From positions 2,356,001-2,420,000 of the forward strand of contig CASHTG010000016.1 of assembly GCA_949357655.1 (NCBI GenBank): a stretch of DNA of 64,000 bases, read 5' to 3'. Source of the stretch: Parascedosporium putredinis. Lineage: Eukaryota > Ascomycota > Sordariomycetes > Microascales > Microascaceae. Below, in pieces: positions 39,811 to 52,372 of the stretch. Made by a program: the position numbers and the translations under genes. Every line of letters starts with the position of its first letter. Positions within the stretch are counted from its first letter, which is position 1. The notes under the pieces are model-generated. The model searched no databases. It was not told the origin of the DNA and worked only from the letters and a program-made list of their open reading frames with translations.

Positions 39811-42800
39811 ATTTCGGCATCTGGAAATCCCCTCTCTCTGATTCGTCGCGGGGCTTCGGCCAGCTAGCAGCAGGCCCACTTAAGCACGCAAGACTGTTGC
39901 ACTGGGGAGGGCCTTGTTCTCTGACCGGCTTCGAGAGACGGACGAGTGGGAAGTGGGCAAATAAGAAAGAAAAGAAAAAGAAGAAGAAAAAACCTCACAA
40001 GCTCTATCCATGTCTGAAGTGGAGAAGGAAGAGAAAAGAAGGCTACGGAGTGAAGAGTTGGAGACGGGGAAGAGGAGAAAGGGAAAAAAACCTCACAAGT
40101 GGGCGGGACCACGTCGCAGCCGACGGGGAAGAGGGGGGGGACCAGGGAAAGCAAGGGAATGATGGCTGACAGACGGGACAAAAAGCCTCATCTTCCTTGT
40201 TATCCATCCCAGATCCTAGATCGATTCGACTAGGGGGCAGGCATCAGGTATTGTGAGCAGGACCAGGAGACGGCGCCTTTTCATCCACCACGCTTCCTCT
40301 CGAAAGTCAAACTCCTGATCCGATTGCACGGAAGGAATGATATGGTCGGCGAAAGGAAGGGGGCTTATTCCTCCGTGGTTGCGCCAACATGCAAGGAACG
40401 TGAAAGTGACGTGAGGAGGGAGAAGAAAAACGTGTGCTTCCTTGTGTGTGTGTGTGTGCCACCTGTTGGCGGCGCCCTCATTCGTCTCATTCATAAGAGA
40501 TGGCGATATCAGTAGAAATGAGGCTTTTGATATATAATTGGCCCTGTCTAGGCGGCCTTACCTTGAATAAACTTCGTGATGGGGAAGGGGGCGTGTGTGG
40601 CGCACCCGCCGCTCTTGAGGGCGTTCCAACAACGAAAGGAAAAAGAAAAAAAGAAAAAAGACACCTTTCAGCCGTTCCCATCCCATCATCTCGACCACCG
40701 CGAACGGGTCAATGGGTCCCGTTAGCGAGGGCTGTGCACAGGAGCGAGGAGACCGGGAAACTGCAAAAGTCGAACAAGGAAGCTGGAGAGAGGAGAAGAA
40801 GAAAAAGAGAATGGGTTTGTTACCTGGGCTTCATTGTTCTTGACCGCTACACACATGCACACGCACACGCCCCTCGCCTCCTGCCGTTTTTCTCACCAAG
40901 AGTAAGAGAGAGCAGTGCTAGAGGTGTTCATCTGCCAATTTACATCTCGCTTGCTGCATCTTTGCCTCTCTCCCGCCGTTGCTATTAGTTATACCCTCTT
41001 ATTCTCGTAGGCGACTATCTGAAGCGAACGGACATGTTTCTCACCCTGGGACGTCGTCCGATGCCGTGACCCGGTGTCCGTATGAAGCCGAGAGATATCC
41101 GTATTAAAATAAAATAAAACAACAAAAAGTGCCTGGTAAAGTAAGAAAGAGAGATATTGTATAGATGCAATTCCGACTGCTTAGCCCGGCTAGCCAACGA
41201 AAAGTCGGGATTCTACACTCGGTCGATGACACTTTGTCCGAACGGCGCCGAAGACGATAGATCGAGGGAGTCGGCAGTCCGTTGTGAATATCCATTGGCA
41301 TACGCAGACTAGATTCCATCCCCACCGATTCAGCAGACAATTTAACCACATGTGTTTATGAAGACCCACGTAGGTTCTTTTCTCTTTCGTTAACCTCTCT
41401 TTTTTTTTTGGACTCCTCATCTCGGCCAAAAGCAGTCTTTCTTCATTCTGAGCCGAGACTCTAGTGGAGGGGCGGGCCAGGCACAGCGCGAGTAGGAATC
41501 GTTTACACATTGAACATTTTGGAGGGTTTGGGGGAACCATTCGGGGGCTCCGTGGGCCATCCACCCCACCGTTCGTGTGCTCTCAATTACTTGGTGTCCT
41601 TTCGCCCCCTATCAAACGTATATGCATGGACTGGATATCTGTACATCCGGTTGTTCTCATATATCCCAAAGAGCACATGTCGAATTTGCATCCACGATCT
41701 CGCCAAGCTCCGCGACGGGCTCATGTGAGATCGTGCATGGGGAATTTCGGCAAAGACAAAAACTTCAGGTTCAGGTGCGACTACAATTTATCTCCCCCAC
41801 AGGCCCAATCAGACCTCTTGACTGGCTGGCTGGCCGGCCGGCGGGGGAACCCTCAATCACCGTCCTTTGTTCGTTCGGCGATATGTATGCACAGAACCAG
41901 AGGCGAAGAGGGGGCCAGGGGGCATCGTGGATAACCTGAGGGTTTGTGGTGAGCCAAGGAGACCGTGGGGAATCGTGGATGCTATCTGCTATCGATGCAC
42001 ATGAGGATAGAGGCACAAGAAAGCATTCTCGATTGGATATCAAGTCGGGGTACGTGCGCTCTTGTTCAATCTGCTGAGGCGCACCTTTTTAGCCCAAGCC
42101 GGCTTATTCTTCGAGCATACTGGCTATATGCCAGCTGGATTAAATGCGCTGCCAGATTAAACCGACGAGTCTCGCATCCAATGGCTGGACTGATTTATAT
42201 GCCCTTCCACCCCAGTTTCTGGGATGCACTCCCCAAGTTTGGAACCGCTCAGAAGCACTCTATCTCTTCTCCCCCGGGTGCATATGTATTTTTTTCTTTT
42301 TCACTTGTGCTCTCTACGACTCGTCGAGTGCGAGTCGGGGAAATTTCAAGGAACCCCGATATCTGGGGTATTTCCCCGCCTCCTCTTCATCGTTCTCCTC
42401 GCCCGGCGGTACCGCACACCTGGGCTCGAGGGGTCCAGCTTCGATAGAGTGCTCGCTACCAGGACTAGATGGCGGTCCCGGCCAGTCTCTCTATACGCCC
42501 CCTTCCTTCCTTGGATTGATATTCCGCATCGCAAAACCCGGCCACTCGTTTTTCCCCTTGTGGGGGAGGGTCGAATCATCGTGACAGATCTTCAACTCGG
42601 ATTCGCGGTAAGAAAAAAAAAAAAAGAAAGCAAAAAAACCTTGGCTGGGTTGCAGTCGAGGCCGACGTAGTTTTCTTGTCATTTTTCCTGCTTTTATCCT
42701 CGATTGTCGGCGAGCCTAACGCCACCGGCCTTTGAGAGGGCCTTTCCAAGCTTGAGGGGCTTCTCCATGTCTTGCATTTCGGCGCGCCTGGCGCCCTTCC

Positions 42801-44612
42801 CGACCCTCGTGATTCTTCGAGATGGGCCTCTGTTTGTGGCGTTGCGGGGTGGAGCAAGGCTGGCTGGCTTTGTCCCTGGCTGGCCCTAGTCGTATGATTG
42901 CGATAGCTCCCCTTGTACGATTTGTATCATGGGAGGATGTGTTCAATGTTTTACATGGCCTATAGATCGACAGTTTGACCGAACAGTTGTCCCATCTTGC
43001 CCTTATCGAGAGTAGTGCCCTCAAGATTGATATTCCTCCCAACCTCGAAACGCCTCTTGGTTTTCTCTAATCACCAAGAAACGCCTCCGGAGCAAGCTTT
43101 GACCTCTCTGGACCAGGCCAGGCATAGCTCCCCAGAGCTATCGCGTGGTCGGCCGACTAGCCGAGTCACAGCTTTGCGGCCAGCGTTCTCTCCTGCATTT
43201 CCTTTCGCATCCACCACCCCAACGCGACAAGCCTCGTGGAGAGGGTCGCAGCTCGGAGTGTCAGTGCATGCGATCCTCATTATCTCTCTTCAAGGGGAAA
43301 AGCGAACGCGTCTGGACTGAGGTGTGCCGATGGATTACGTGTGGTCAAATCGACGGTCCCTCCGATCCGACAAGTGAAGAAAAGAGGTGTCGTACTCTAT
43401 TACTTGTAATCAAGGGAAATGATGGGGTGAGGACCGTGCCTGTTTGTGCCTGTTTGTGCAGGAACGGGAACCAGAAACACACGCGCCCGAATACTACCTC
43501 GAACTTAATACCACATCGTCAAAAGGAATCTCGAGATGGCATCAAGAATGAATGGTCACTTGGTTTCCAGTATCATCACTTTTTCTCTTGCTTTTTTTCT
43601 TTCTTCATTTTTGTCCCGGGAGGGTATCATCTCGTATAATGGAGTGTCTGTGTCTGGATCTATGGATGGATGTGTGTTGCTGGAGGGAGGCATAAGAAGC
43701 CCAGCGCCCAATCCGGAATCCTCTCCACCACATATGCGCCTCATGGCAATTGCCAGAACTGCGCCTCTACACCTGCCAAATAAGGCCCGTTTCCATCATG
43801 AATGGGAGGAGCCGAAAGGTCAAGCCACCTTCCCGGAGGAATGCGACTTGCAGACATCAATGACCTGAGCTGGGGGAAAGGCCGGCAGCGCCGGTGGCAG
43901 CCCTCGGTTTCAGGCTTGGGGCTAATCAGCCAACGAGGCCAAGGGGTTTCGGGACGAAGGGCGAAAAAAGGTGATTTCATCAGCTGGAGGAGTCCCAAGG
44001 AGAACCTATTTTCAGATGAATCGACGCACAGGGCAAGTTTTGGGACAAGGGTGAAGAACTCTGAAAGAGGGTCCTTGTCTCCTTGTCGGTCTCTTGTCCA
44101 TCTCTTTTTCTTGCCTTGGGCACCCGTCACCGGGCAAACGCCTTGGAGGGGCGCGCAAACGAAACGACATACCCGAATCGAGAAGGAGCGTTTGCCGCAC
44201 CACAGCTGCACCTTTGGTGATGCATTTCCTATTCTATCTAGTAACAGCTAGGGACTTATTCCCCGTCCGGAAAGGACCCGTTGATGGCCCTGTCTCCCTT
44301 CCTTCCTTCCTCATGTCCGCATCCTCCTGGGAAGAAGGAGGGAAACCCGAGTGCGGCGAGTTGGGGAGGGTGAGGAAAGACGCTTGTTGCATTCCGGGTC
44401 GTTCCTAACCTCGCTCTTGTTCGTCCAGATCTAGGCCCGCAAACACTCAATTGGACCGGAAAGAGGGGAGGACGTGGCTGCGAGAATGGGAGCAGCAGCG
44501 ACCTAGGCTACGTTGCAAGAGCTGGATCCGGAACAAGGGTGAAGAGAAGGGATTGAGTTGATGCCCACTATTTCAAGAGTCCTATTTTTCTTCTTCTTTT
44601 CTTGCTACGAGT

Positions 44613-44629
44613 GTGCTGCTGCTGCTGCT
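44613..44629. repeat. (CTG)n trinucleotide repeat
   Basis: Five consecutive CTG/GCT units in intergenic DNA. Confidence 0.8.
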
Positions 44630-44900
44630 TCATAATCCCACAATCCTGATGCCGTCCGGCTGTGACTTGCTCGGGACTTGCTCGGTAGCTGTTTCTAATA
44701 GGGCTAGTCCAAGTCCACCGTCGTATTTTGGATCTCCCAAATCCCGCAGCGAGAAGGGGGAGGTTGTTCCTGGCAGTGATCTCACCTCAACGATGCCGTT
44801 GCCAAACTCCACAACGAGGCAGCAACGAAAAAAGCAAGTGTGGGGCTCGTGGGATATCTTGGGACGCTACTCGACGAAAAATACAGCACGCTTCTCGGAG

Positions 44901-47221
44901 ACCACAGCTTCACCAGCAGCGGCACCAGGATCACAGTCATGTACTTTTCTAGGCGACACTGTGCGGTAGAAGGGCCCGCCAGGGCAAAGAAAGATGCCCA
45001 AAATTCTGGTACCTGGTTGGAGCGGGCTCCACCTTCCGACGAGAGATGGTGGTACCTCTGTACTTTGGATCATGGTGCAACAATCGCGCGCATCTCCTCT
45101 CCCCTCCCCAGCCCAGAGCAGAGCTTCCCTGCCCCACTGCTCGAACCCTGGTCGTTGTTTCCTCCGCCCCACCTCGCCTTGTACCTCCGTACCACCCTTG
45201 CAACCAAACTACGAAGTATTTTTCTTTTTCTTTTTCTTTTTTCCCTTTTCGTCGATGAGTCCGTTCCCCAAAGACGCGTCGAGAGAGCCGACTTATAATA
45301 CTTTAACCATTTATCCCCAGAGCCTCTGCTCCCATCCCGTCTCCTCCATCCCGGTTGCCGTTCGATTTTTGCAATACTTCTTGATCCTTCTGATCTTGCC
45401 TCTCTTTTTTCAATTCTCATTCGCTTCGTTCAATCGTGTTGGTCTTTCGATATCTGGATATTCGCCATCACTTACTAACACTCGTCAACACACCATCATC
45501 CTCTTCGCTTCTCCTCTCTTCACGGCTGATCACTTGCGTGTCTCATCAAGTCTCACACTTGGCCTTGCCCCCCTCCTCCTCTTGCGATCAACCTTTTGTG
45601 CCCAGCACTTCTACAGCCCACTTCTGGTCCCAGATCGACCAGGGACTTGTTTACCCGCCCTTCGCTTCTGACATCACTGCCTGGTTATATATCGAGAAAC
45701 AGGTGCATCTACTCGGCGTGCCGCTTCCTCCCCCACAAGCTTCTCCATCCGGTTCGTATTTTCACAACGAAAGAATAGAGAACAAAAAACCAGCCATTGC
45801 CCAGAGCGCTCCTAAGGCCCAGTACGCCACACTCTCTCGGCCCGTTTGGAAGCTGCCATAGACTGGTTGGCTGTTGGGACCTGGTCAGCAATATCGACGC
45901 GCATTTTCCGCTTTTTTCATATATGCACCACAGGCCGCGTCCCGAGTATCCTCCCTCCGTCTCGTGGTACTCTCTTCTAGTCAACCTTTTTCCCTTCCTT
46001 TCCATACGCCTCTGCCATTGACCCCTTTCCTTCGTGGCTAAGCCGGCTTTGCCAATTCTCTTGACAGCCTTGAGCACTTGGGGCCACTTTTTTACCTGGA
46101 TTATTGTCGCCTCGAGATCTCAAGTTCCGCACCCACCGTTTCTATCGACCGCCTTGAGGGCCCGTCCCACCACAATCGACACCCTTTCCCCTCAAAGTTC
46201 CCCGCGCAATAAGGCCGGGTCCGCACTTGGTCCCCTTTTTGGTGTTTTCCCGAGAACCAGCGATCTCGTTTCTTATTACGCCGGATCGAGTCACGCCCTT
46301 TCTCACGCCCTTTTCTCACCCAGCCTCCATCGCCATCCTTGACCTTTTTGGCCTCTTAACAGTATTCTTGCCCTAGTCAACGGCTGCTTGACCGGAAGCG
46401 TTACCCGCCGTGCCACTAGATTTCAACCCTCCCACCCTCGGGCGTATGGTACTTGAGTGTGAGAGTGTCTGTGTGCAGGTCACTTATTTACGTGTGTGTG
46501 TCGAGGTCTTGGCCTGGTTATAAGCCAACTACCGGCAACCATCCAGCGGGTACTGCGCTCAATTTAACCAGCGACTCACATTTTCTCCCTTGATTTCCCT
46601 CTTCCTTCACCCACTACGGCTCCCGAGTAGCCGCAAGAGAAGAAGAAGAAGAAGAAGGAAAAAGCCGCCACCTGTTGGGCGAGCCAAGGGAAAATCAAAG
46701 TAGACGGTCCGAGAGTTCCCTGGAATCACACGATCAACCTTTCTTGTCCGCCATCCGAAAGATCCGCCTATTTCGGCGTATAGCCACCCAGGTGTCGACT
46801 GGTTTGCACACCCGCGTCTCGAATATATTCCCCGCCGCCCTATCCACACGCTCCCTTGACCCTCTTCCCCTTTCTATCACCCTTTTTTCCCCTCCTCTTG
46901 GTTTGACTGCTGCTCGACGTAAGACGGCTCCCCCGTTGTCGCTCCCTCCCCTCGTTGGGCGAAGGACGATTACGCAGCCTGACGCAGCGCCCTGCTCTAA
47001 TCGCGCAAACAATCATTACCGGGTCTGGAAGGCAATAGCGCTTCCCTACTATTATCATCGACCCCAATTCTCGAACCGCCTTTGATATATTCCTCTAAGG
47101 GGTATATCAAGACTCTCCAGAGGTTCAGGAGAGAATTCCGGTTGTCTCGTTGGACGACCAAAGGTGATCCTAACCTATTACCGCCCTTCAGTCGCCCTTT
47201 TGGGTAACCTTTTCTACCACA
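44901..47221 (+). promoter_or_regulatory. Long pyrimidine-rich upstream region of the four-helix membrane protein gene
   Basis: About 2 kb before the ATG at 47222 is strongly enriched in C and T on the coding strand (for example 45215-45250, 45340-45600 and 46860-46890), with a TACGAAGTA motif at 45210 and an (AGA)n tract at 46637-46657. Numerous short ATG-initiated frames would act as upstream ORFs if this were transcribed. The pattern resembles the long leaders of regulated fungal genes; transcription start is unknown. Confidence 0.35.
46637..46657. repeat. (AGA)n trinucleotide repeat
   Basis: Seven near-perfect AGA units, purine-rich in an otherwise pyrimidine-rich region upstream of the membrane protein gene. 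Confidence 0.75.
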
Positions 47222-48657
47222 ATGGTGATGCCACGGATCCTTCCTGTCGTCCTCGGCTCGACAGCCATCGTCTGTACAGCAGCGATCCTGTCGATACACA
47301 TCATCCTAACGGGCCACATACACAACTTGGCGTCGGTACGGACAAGTGCAGTGATATCTGCCTCGCTGGAAGGCCTCGTTGTCGTCGTGTTGGCCTTTGT
47401 GTTTGTCACATACTTTGTGCTCAAGGCGCCGCAGCACACCAAACGGTCGCAGAGCATCTTTTTCGGCTGCAGCGTACTTACCTCGACGCTCGCAACCATT
47501 AGCTCCTGCGTGACCTTGGTCACGCTAGGCAAGGCGTCCAAGTTTGGTACGGACGAGCTCCTTGGTGCTAATCAGACCAGCTTTCTCATCGGCGCCTCGG
47601 CGGCGTTGGGCACCGCCTTTGCCTCGCAGCTCATCTTCCTCGTGGTCCACTTTGTCCTTATCCGGATACCGCCCAACGGCATGATCGAATCTCTTAGCAC
47701 GGACGAGGAGGATCTCCGCCAACACCGCCTCGAGGTCAAGTCGATTCCCTACAGCAAAACCAGCCCCGTGAGCCAGAGGACGCGAACGATCTCCCTAGAG
47801 TCCCGAAGCCCCCTTCGACGAGCAGCGGCCGATCTGCCGTCGAGACAGCGGGGTCGTTTCGCACCTCCATCTCCAGTGTCGTGCGACCTCTTTCTTCGCG
47901 GAAGCTACTAACCCGGGAGAAGCGATCGTTTTCGCTTGACTCTAATGGCTACCATGAGCGGCCCAACACAACCGAGGACGGGTTCGATTCGTGGGATACC
48001 TCGGCGGTGGATCCTCAAAACAGGCAGACGGTGCTGCAGTCTTCGTCACCCACGCCTGGTCGATTCCTGGAGACTATCCCGGCTAGCCCGACAACGAGCA
48101 GAAGTCCCAGCCCCGGGTACAATTACGCCTTGGATTTCGAGCCGCCGCGAAGCCGTAACCGAAGCAGAAGCTTCAGCCCCGCTGGCACAAGGATTCCTCG
48201 CTCTCCGTACTCGCAACCGGCTGCGGCGACCAGCGAGGCCCACATTCACCCCTCTTCCGATCCGACTCTCCCACGCCTCCCCTCTTGCCACGCCCGGTAC
48301 CATTGTCATGGCTGCGCCCAACGCTGGCCAGATCATCTCGGACAGGCAAAGCATCCGCTCGCTATCGAGAATGAGGAGCGGTAGCCTTCCCACGGCGCCA
48401 AGCCCCTGAGTCGCCAAGGTAGCTTCGACGACTTTGTACCGCTCCGGCCTTCTCCGCGGGAGTCTCCTCCGGTTTCAATTCACGAGGCTCCCGAAGAGGA
48501 GGAGATGTCGCCTCCGGAACGCAAGATGACGCCGCCCATCCCGGACTGGATCTTGAGCGCCGGCACCCGCACTAGCCTCTCAAACTATGACAGCCGACGG
48601 AACAGAAGTCAATCGGATGTTCAGGTGTCACAGCCACAGCCCCAACTCCGGCTTTAA
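47222..48657 (+). CDS. Four-transmembrane-helix membrane protein with long Ser/Pro/Arg-rich cytosolic tail
   Basis: Apparently intronless. With four restored bases the frame is 1440 nt (479 aa) from ATG 47222 to TAA 48655-48657. Four hydrophobic helices lie near residues 5-30, 48-70, 83-105 and 118-145 (for example LEGLVVVVLAFVFVTYFVL). The tail of about 300 residues is rich in Ser, Pro and Arg (RSRNRSRSFSPAG, SPTTSRSPSPG), with many SP/TP sites and an acidic APEEEEMSPPE segment, ending in QPQPQLRL. This layout suggests a plasma- or endomembrane protein whose tail is phosphorylated; that is inference. I do not recognise a named family. Frame breaks are at C runs 47809-47813, 48249-48252, 48279-48282 and 48403-48406. 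An ATG at 47228 is a possible alternative start. Confidence 0.8.
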
Positions 48658-51600
48658 GGAGCGAAACAAAAAGAAAAAAACCAACCACGACTACACACAC
48701 ACACACACACATCACACATCACACATCAGTTCATGAATTTTAATGGTGACATGAAGAGGGAATCTTTTTATGATTGAATGGGATTTCTTTTTATGGATTT
48801 TGATGTGGATCTTTGATGATACATTTCATGAACTGAGGCGACGCGACAGACATCTGTCAGCCATGTCCGATAAGAGACGAGTTGAGGCACTTGGCCGCCT
48901 CGCCACCTTTTCCTTTGTCCTTCTTCATATGTATAGGTAGCGGCGATTTGGGGTTCTCGGGGGCATTTGTTTTTTTACTACTTTCTTGGGTGGTTGGGAT
49001 ACTGAGATACCTTTTTTCCTTTTCTCTCCTTTATTAGGGACCACTCCCTTGACACCACGAGATGGATTACGATTCCATTTGGCTAATCCATTCCTTCACT
49101 CCTTTGACTATTTTTATCTTCTTTCAAGCGAGGCGTTGGTCTCCCGAAGGAGGTTGGGTAGATAGAAGAGGCAGGTCATCAATGACGATGGCTCGCCGCA
49201 AAGAGCATAAATTCAAACAATTATATGAAAAAAAAAAAACTTGTTTTGGCAAAGTGCGTGACGATCTTGGGGGAGTGTTCCTCTTGCTCTTTTCCCCTTT
49301 GCAGCAGGGCTGATCAGCAGGCTTTGGGAGCTCTGAAGGGGTTGGAGCAGATGATGAACACGGCCACGCTGTTACGTTTGGGATTGTCTTAGTTGGCGGA
49401 AGTTTATTCTACTTGGCCCGGTAGTTATGCTAGCTCTGGAGACGGCACAAGGGGAAAAAGAAATGGAAAAAGGGCTGTCATGTCATGTCAACGCCAGCCG
49501 GTATATGTCGTACGTTGTCGGGGCATGCAGGGCCTGAGGAGGCAGGAAGCAGGCAGGTCGAGCAAGAAGGGTTTCTGGGGAAGCATCGGAAGTTTAGTGA
49601 GACTAGCAGAGGTGTGTGGTCTTTTGCGTGACAGGACGCAACGCAACGTCTGTATGACATGATGGGGGAGAAGAGAGGAGGGAGAGGAGGTTGAGCCGTT
49701 GGGGGACGCGGTAGAAAGAAAAAGAAAAAAGAAAACTAGGGGAAAGACACGGGGGATTCTACGCGGGTCACAGGGCTAGCAATGGCGCTGTTGGTCTGTC
49801 TCGGGTTGAGACGGTGGGGGCTGGAGGGGAAGAGATATAGAGGTTGAGATGGGGTGAGAGAGGGCACGCTAGAGAAGTAGAGGGTGGATGTGTGTGTAAG
49901 TGCATGGCTGTTGGGGAGGAAGTGGACGGGGGCGTGTGAGACAGCCCGCGTCCTTCTACACTGTGTGATCCATGTTTGCTTCTTTTCTTCTTCTTTTCGG
50001 TGCCAAGGTGTATTCGCTCGTCGCGGGTATTCTTCCCCTGTGTTCTATGTTTCGCACTTGGGATGATGGACGTTGTGGATGAAGACGATCCTCGGCCTGG
50101 CGGAAGTGGACTTTGTCAGGTGTGGTTAGTCTAGAGAGAGAGAGGCTGGTGGGGGAAATCCGCTCCTCGGGACCTCCGAGATCAATTTGATGCGAGGAAG
50201 ATCCTTGCGACCGAGGGCTGGGGGAGAGTGGATCCGCAAGGGAAAAGAATTGCGCATGAAAAAATCGAGTTGTTTCCCCTTTGACAACTTTTTGGGGGCG
50301 ATCATTTCTCGCATGAAGCAGTGGGCCTGTGTAGTTGGGATTGGGGATGTGTTCTCGGGTCAGGCCGGGCTTGGCTAGTATCGGTTCGGATCGGTGGAGG
50401 AGGGGAGGCAAAGGGCGGAAACAACGTGCAAGGTAAGGGGGCTAAGGAGGGAAGAGAGATCCAAGGGTATGGATGGGGTGATGGAAACATCTGGATGACT
50501 GGCCCTGGTTCTTGCCTCGTTGTTCGTGCAGCGAAGGATCTGGTCTGGTGGAGATGGTCTGAGGATTAGAGGTGCAACTATCATTTCACTGCTGGGCATG
50601 CGGGACTTTTTTCTCTTTTTTTCTTTTTTGCCCTTGGTTTCGTGATCTATTAAATCTAATGTTTAGTGTTCTGGTACTCTTCCTCGCCAGCCAGCCTACG
50701 ACGGAGAAAGCGGGGGTGGCTTCCGACAGAGCCTCCATGTCAACTCAAGGGGTTGTGTGGGTGATGCGCGGCTGTGTGGCTCTGTTCCTGGATCTTTGGC
50801 CTAGATGCTCGAGATGTGTGGGAGGGGGAGAAGGTGGTGTGGCGCTGTCGGAGGGTGATACGAACAAGGGGTCTGATACGTCCCCTGGATTCGCAAGTTG
50901 TTAGGGTTTTATTTTATTTCAGTCTTTTGGTCTTTCGGCCTTCTCTTTCTCCTGGAATTTGCAGAGCCCTGGGAGGAGGCAGGCATTGAGTCGCGGTCTC
51001 GGACCGGGGCTGGTGGATTAGACGGGGAGGGGTTACTCGGATCCGAGGGTCGAGACCGGTTCCTGGGAGGCCAAGAAGAACATGGGGAAACTTTGTGTTC
51101 CGCGAGGCGCCACGGATCGAATCCGCGATTGGAAAACCAGGAAACAAAGACTCGAAATAGACTGACCATATTCATCCTAGTTTGTAGGGACCTTTTTTCT
51201 TATTCTATTCTTGTCCGGGCCTCGAGGACCCGACCCGGCCGGCCGGCCACACCAGCGCGCTAATACGAGCCAAGGGGCCGGCGAAGGGGGCCGCGAAGCC
51301 CATTTTCACGACCAGAAGAGAGGGGGAAAGCGAAAGAAGCCAGCAGTTAGCTTTGGTCCGTCTTCCTTTTTCTCTGGATGTGGGACTTTTTCTTTTTTTC
51401 ATCACATTTTGAGAGGGTCGCTGCTTGTTGGCCCCCTTCAACATGAGGTGGAACGTATCGTGTTTCTTCAGGGTTGTCGGGGAAGCCGGCCAGCCAAGTT
51501 CATTGGAGAAATCGGCGATTCCCCCTGGTCTCCCCGCCTTTCCCCTTTGTTGGTTTGATGGGAGACAGGAAGGCGTAGGCTACTGTTCCCCGCCTGTCAG

Positions 51601-51798
51601 TTGAGGCGAACGGTGGGGATCCGGGTTCAAAGCGCTGTCTCCGCCGTCAATGCATCGCTCAGCTCTGGCGATGCGGCCGCACCCTCCCGGCTGCCCGTCT
51701 CGATCCACTCCACCAGTTCCGCGCGGAAGAGGCTTGACACTTGACGAATGCCCGCAGTGCGATAGGCTTCTTTAATCGGGGTTGGAGAGGAAATTAAT
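48658..51798. other. 3.1 kb intergenic region, no gene recognised
   Basis: The region begins with an AC-repeat-bearing 3' flank of the membrane protein gene and ends at the 5S rRNA gene. Many purine-rich and G-rich blocks occur on the plus strand around 49640-50560. Near 51236-51249 there is a (CCGG)n palindromic cluster. I see no protein signature. Confidence 0.5.
48692..48728. repeat. (AC)n microsatellite with ATCACAC heptamer repeat
   Basis: About ten AC units run into three near-perfect ATCACAC heptamers, just downstream of the membrane protein stop codon and probably in its 3' UTR. Confidence 0.85.
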
Positions 51799-51917
51799 AC
51801 ATACGACCATAGCTCGTAGAATATTGAGGGTCCCGTCCGCTCCCCTGTACACAAGCTGCGAAGCGCCGGACTAGTAGTTGGGTCGGTGACGACCAGCGAA
51901 TCCCCGGTGTTGTATGT
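51799..51917 (+). rRNA. 5S ribosomal RNA gene (dispersed, divergent isotype)
   Basis: 119 nt beginning ACATACGACCATAG and ending GTTGTATGT. The ends pair over nine positions (51799-51807 with 51909-51917). Helix II is GCTCGTAG (51812-51819) with CTGCGAAGC (51856-51864) and has one bulged A, as in eukaryotic 5S. Helix III is AGGG/CCCT (51827-51830 with 51843-51846), closing a loop that contains the conserved CCCGTCCGCTC. Helix IV is GGTCG-GTGA-CGACC (51881-51894). Helix V includes CCGG/CCGG. The conserved AGTAGTTGGGT and CCAGCGAATCCC blocks, part of the internal promoter, are present. A T7 run follows. Several bases differ from the common filamentous-fungal 5S as I remember it, but in paired changes. 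A pseudogene is therefore unlikely. Pezizomycotina carry dispersed 5S genes of several isotypes. Confidence 0.92.
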
Positions 51918-51930
51918 TTTTTTCTTTTTT
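51917..51930 (+). terminator. RNA polymerase III T-run terminator
   Basis: Seven T residues (51917-51923), one C, then six more T directly follow the paired end of the 5S gene, as expected for polymerase III termination. Confidence 0.8.
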
Positions 51931-52335
51931 CAATCTTTTCTTTTTAATTTTTGTTCACAATACAAGATTCATAAGAGTTTTTGCACTTGCCGTTAATGAG
52001 ATCAATCGATCCATGGAAATATGCAGAGAATTGTGAGGTGCAAGTGGCACATTTCGGTGTGGTTCTGAGCATTTAGTGGTGGACGTGTCGAACCCGACAG
52101 CGTGGTTCTGCCGCGCACCCCGCGAGTCTGATTCGTGGCCCCTCTCGCACAAGGCCTAACCAAGGGTCCAAGGAATGAGGACTCTGGCTTCTGAAACCAC
52201 TTGCGACCGTTCCAAGAGCCAACTTGCATGCTGTCGGCCTCCAGGCTAAGCGCGCGATTTTAGGGACATGTTTCGTCACATTTTGGCAGGAGATCCCGTC
52301 ACGAGCCCCTTGTATCTCTTAGAGAGAACGAGAGG

Positions 52336-52372
<37 letters not shown>

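Larger units (their letters stand above)
32846..44900. other. 12 kb stretch with no recognisable gene
   Basis: No conserved protein motif, RNA gene or transposon protein was recognised on either strand. The longest open frames (around 33274-33936 and 39438-40169) translate to sequence without domains, and their neighbours in other frames are equally open. The stretch contains the 18-base palindrome at 39793-39810, a (CTG)n repeat at 44613-44629, many purine/pyrimidine-rich blocks and A/T runs. Base composition is balanced, without a RIP signature. Confidence 0.5.

Noticed and set aside
39438..40169. 243-codon open frame on the plus strand
   Set aside because: No domain, no signal, and it ends in poly-Lys/Glu from A/G-rich simple sequence. 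Adjacent frames are equally open.
44994..45671. 225-codon open frame in the CT-rich region before 47222
   Set aside because: Composition is driven by pyrimidine tracts (Ser/Leu/Pro/Phe), which keep frames open without coding. Treated as leader or promoter sequence.
51236..51249. (CCGG)n palindromic cluster as a possible regulatory element or terminator
   Set aside because: A short GC palindrome of this kind is expected in GC-rich spacer, and no gene ends nearby.
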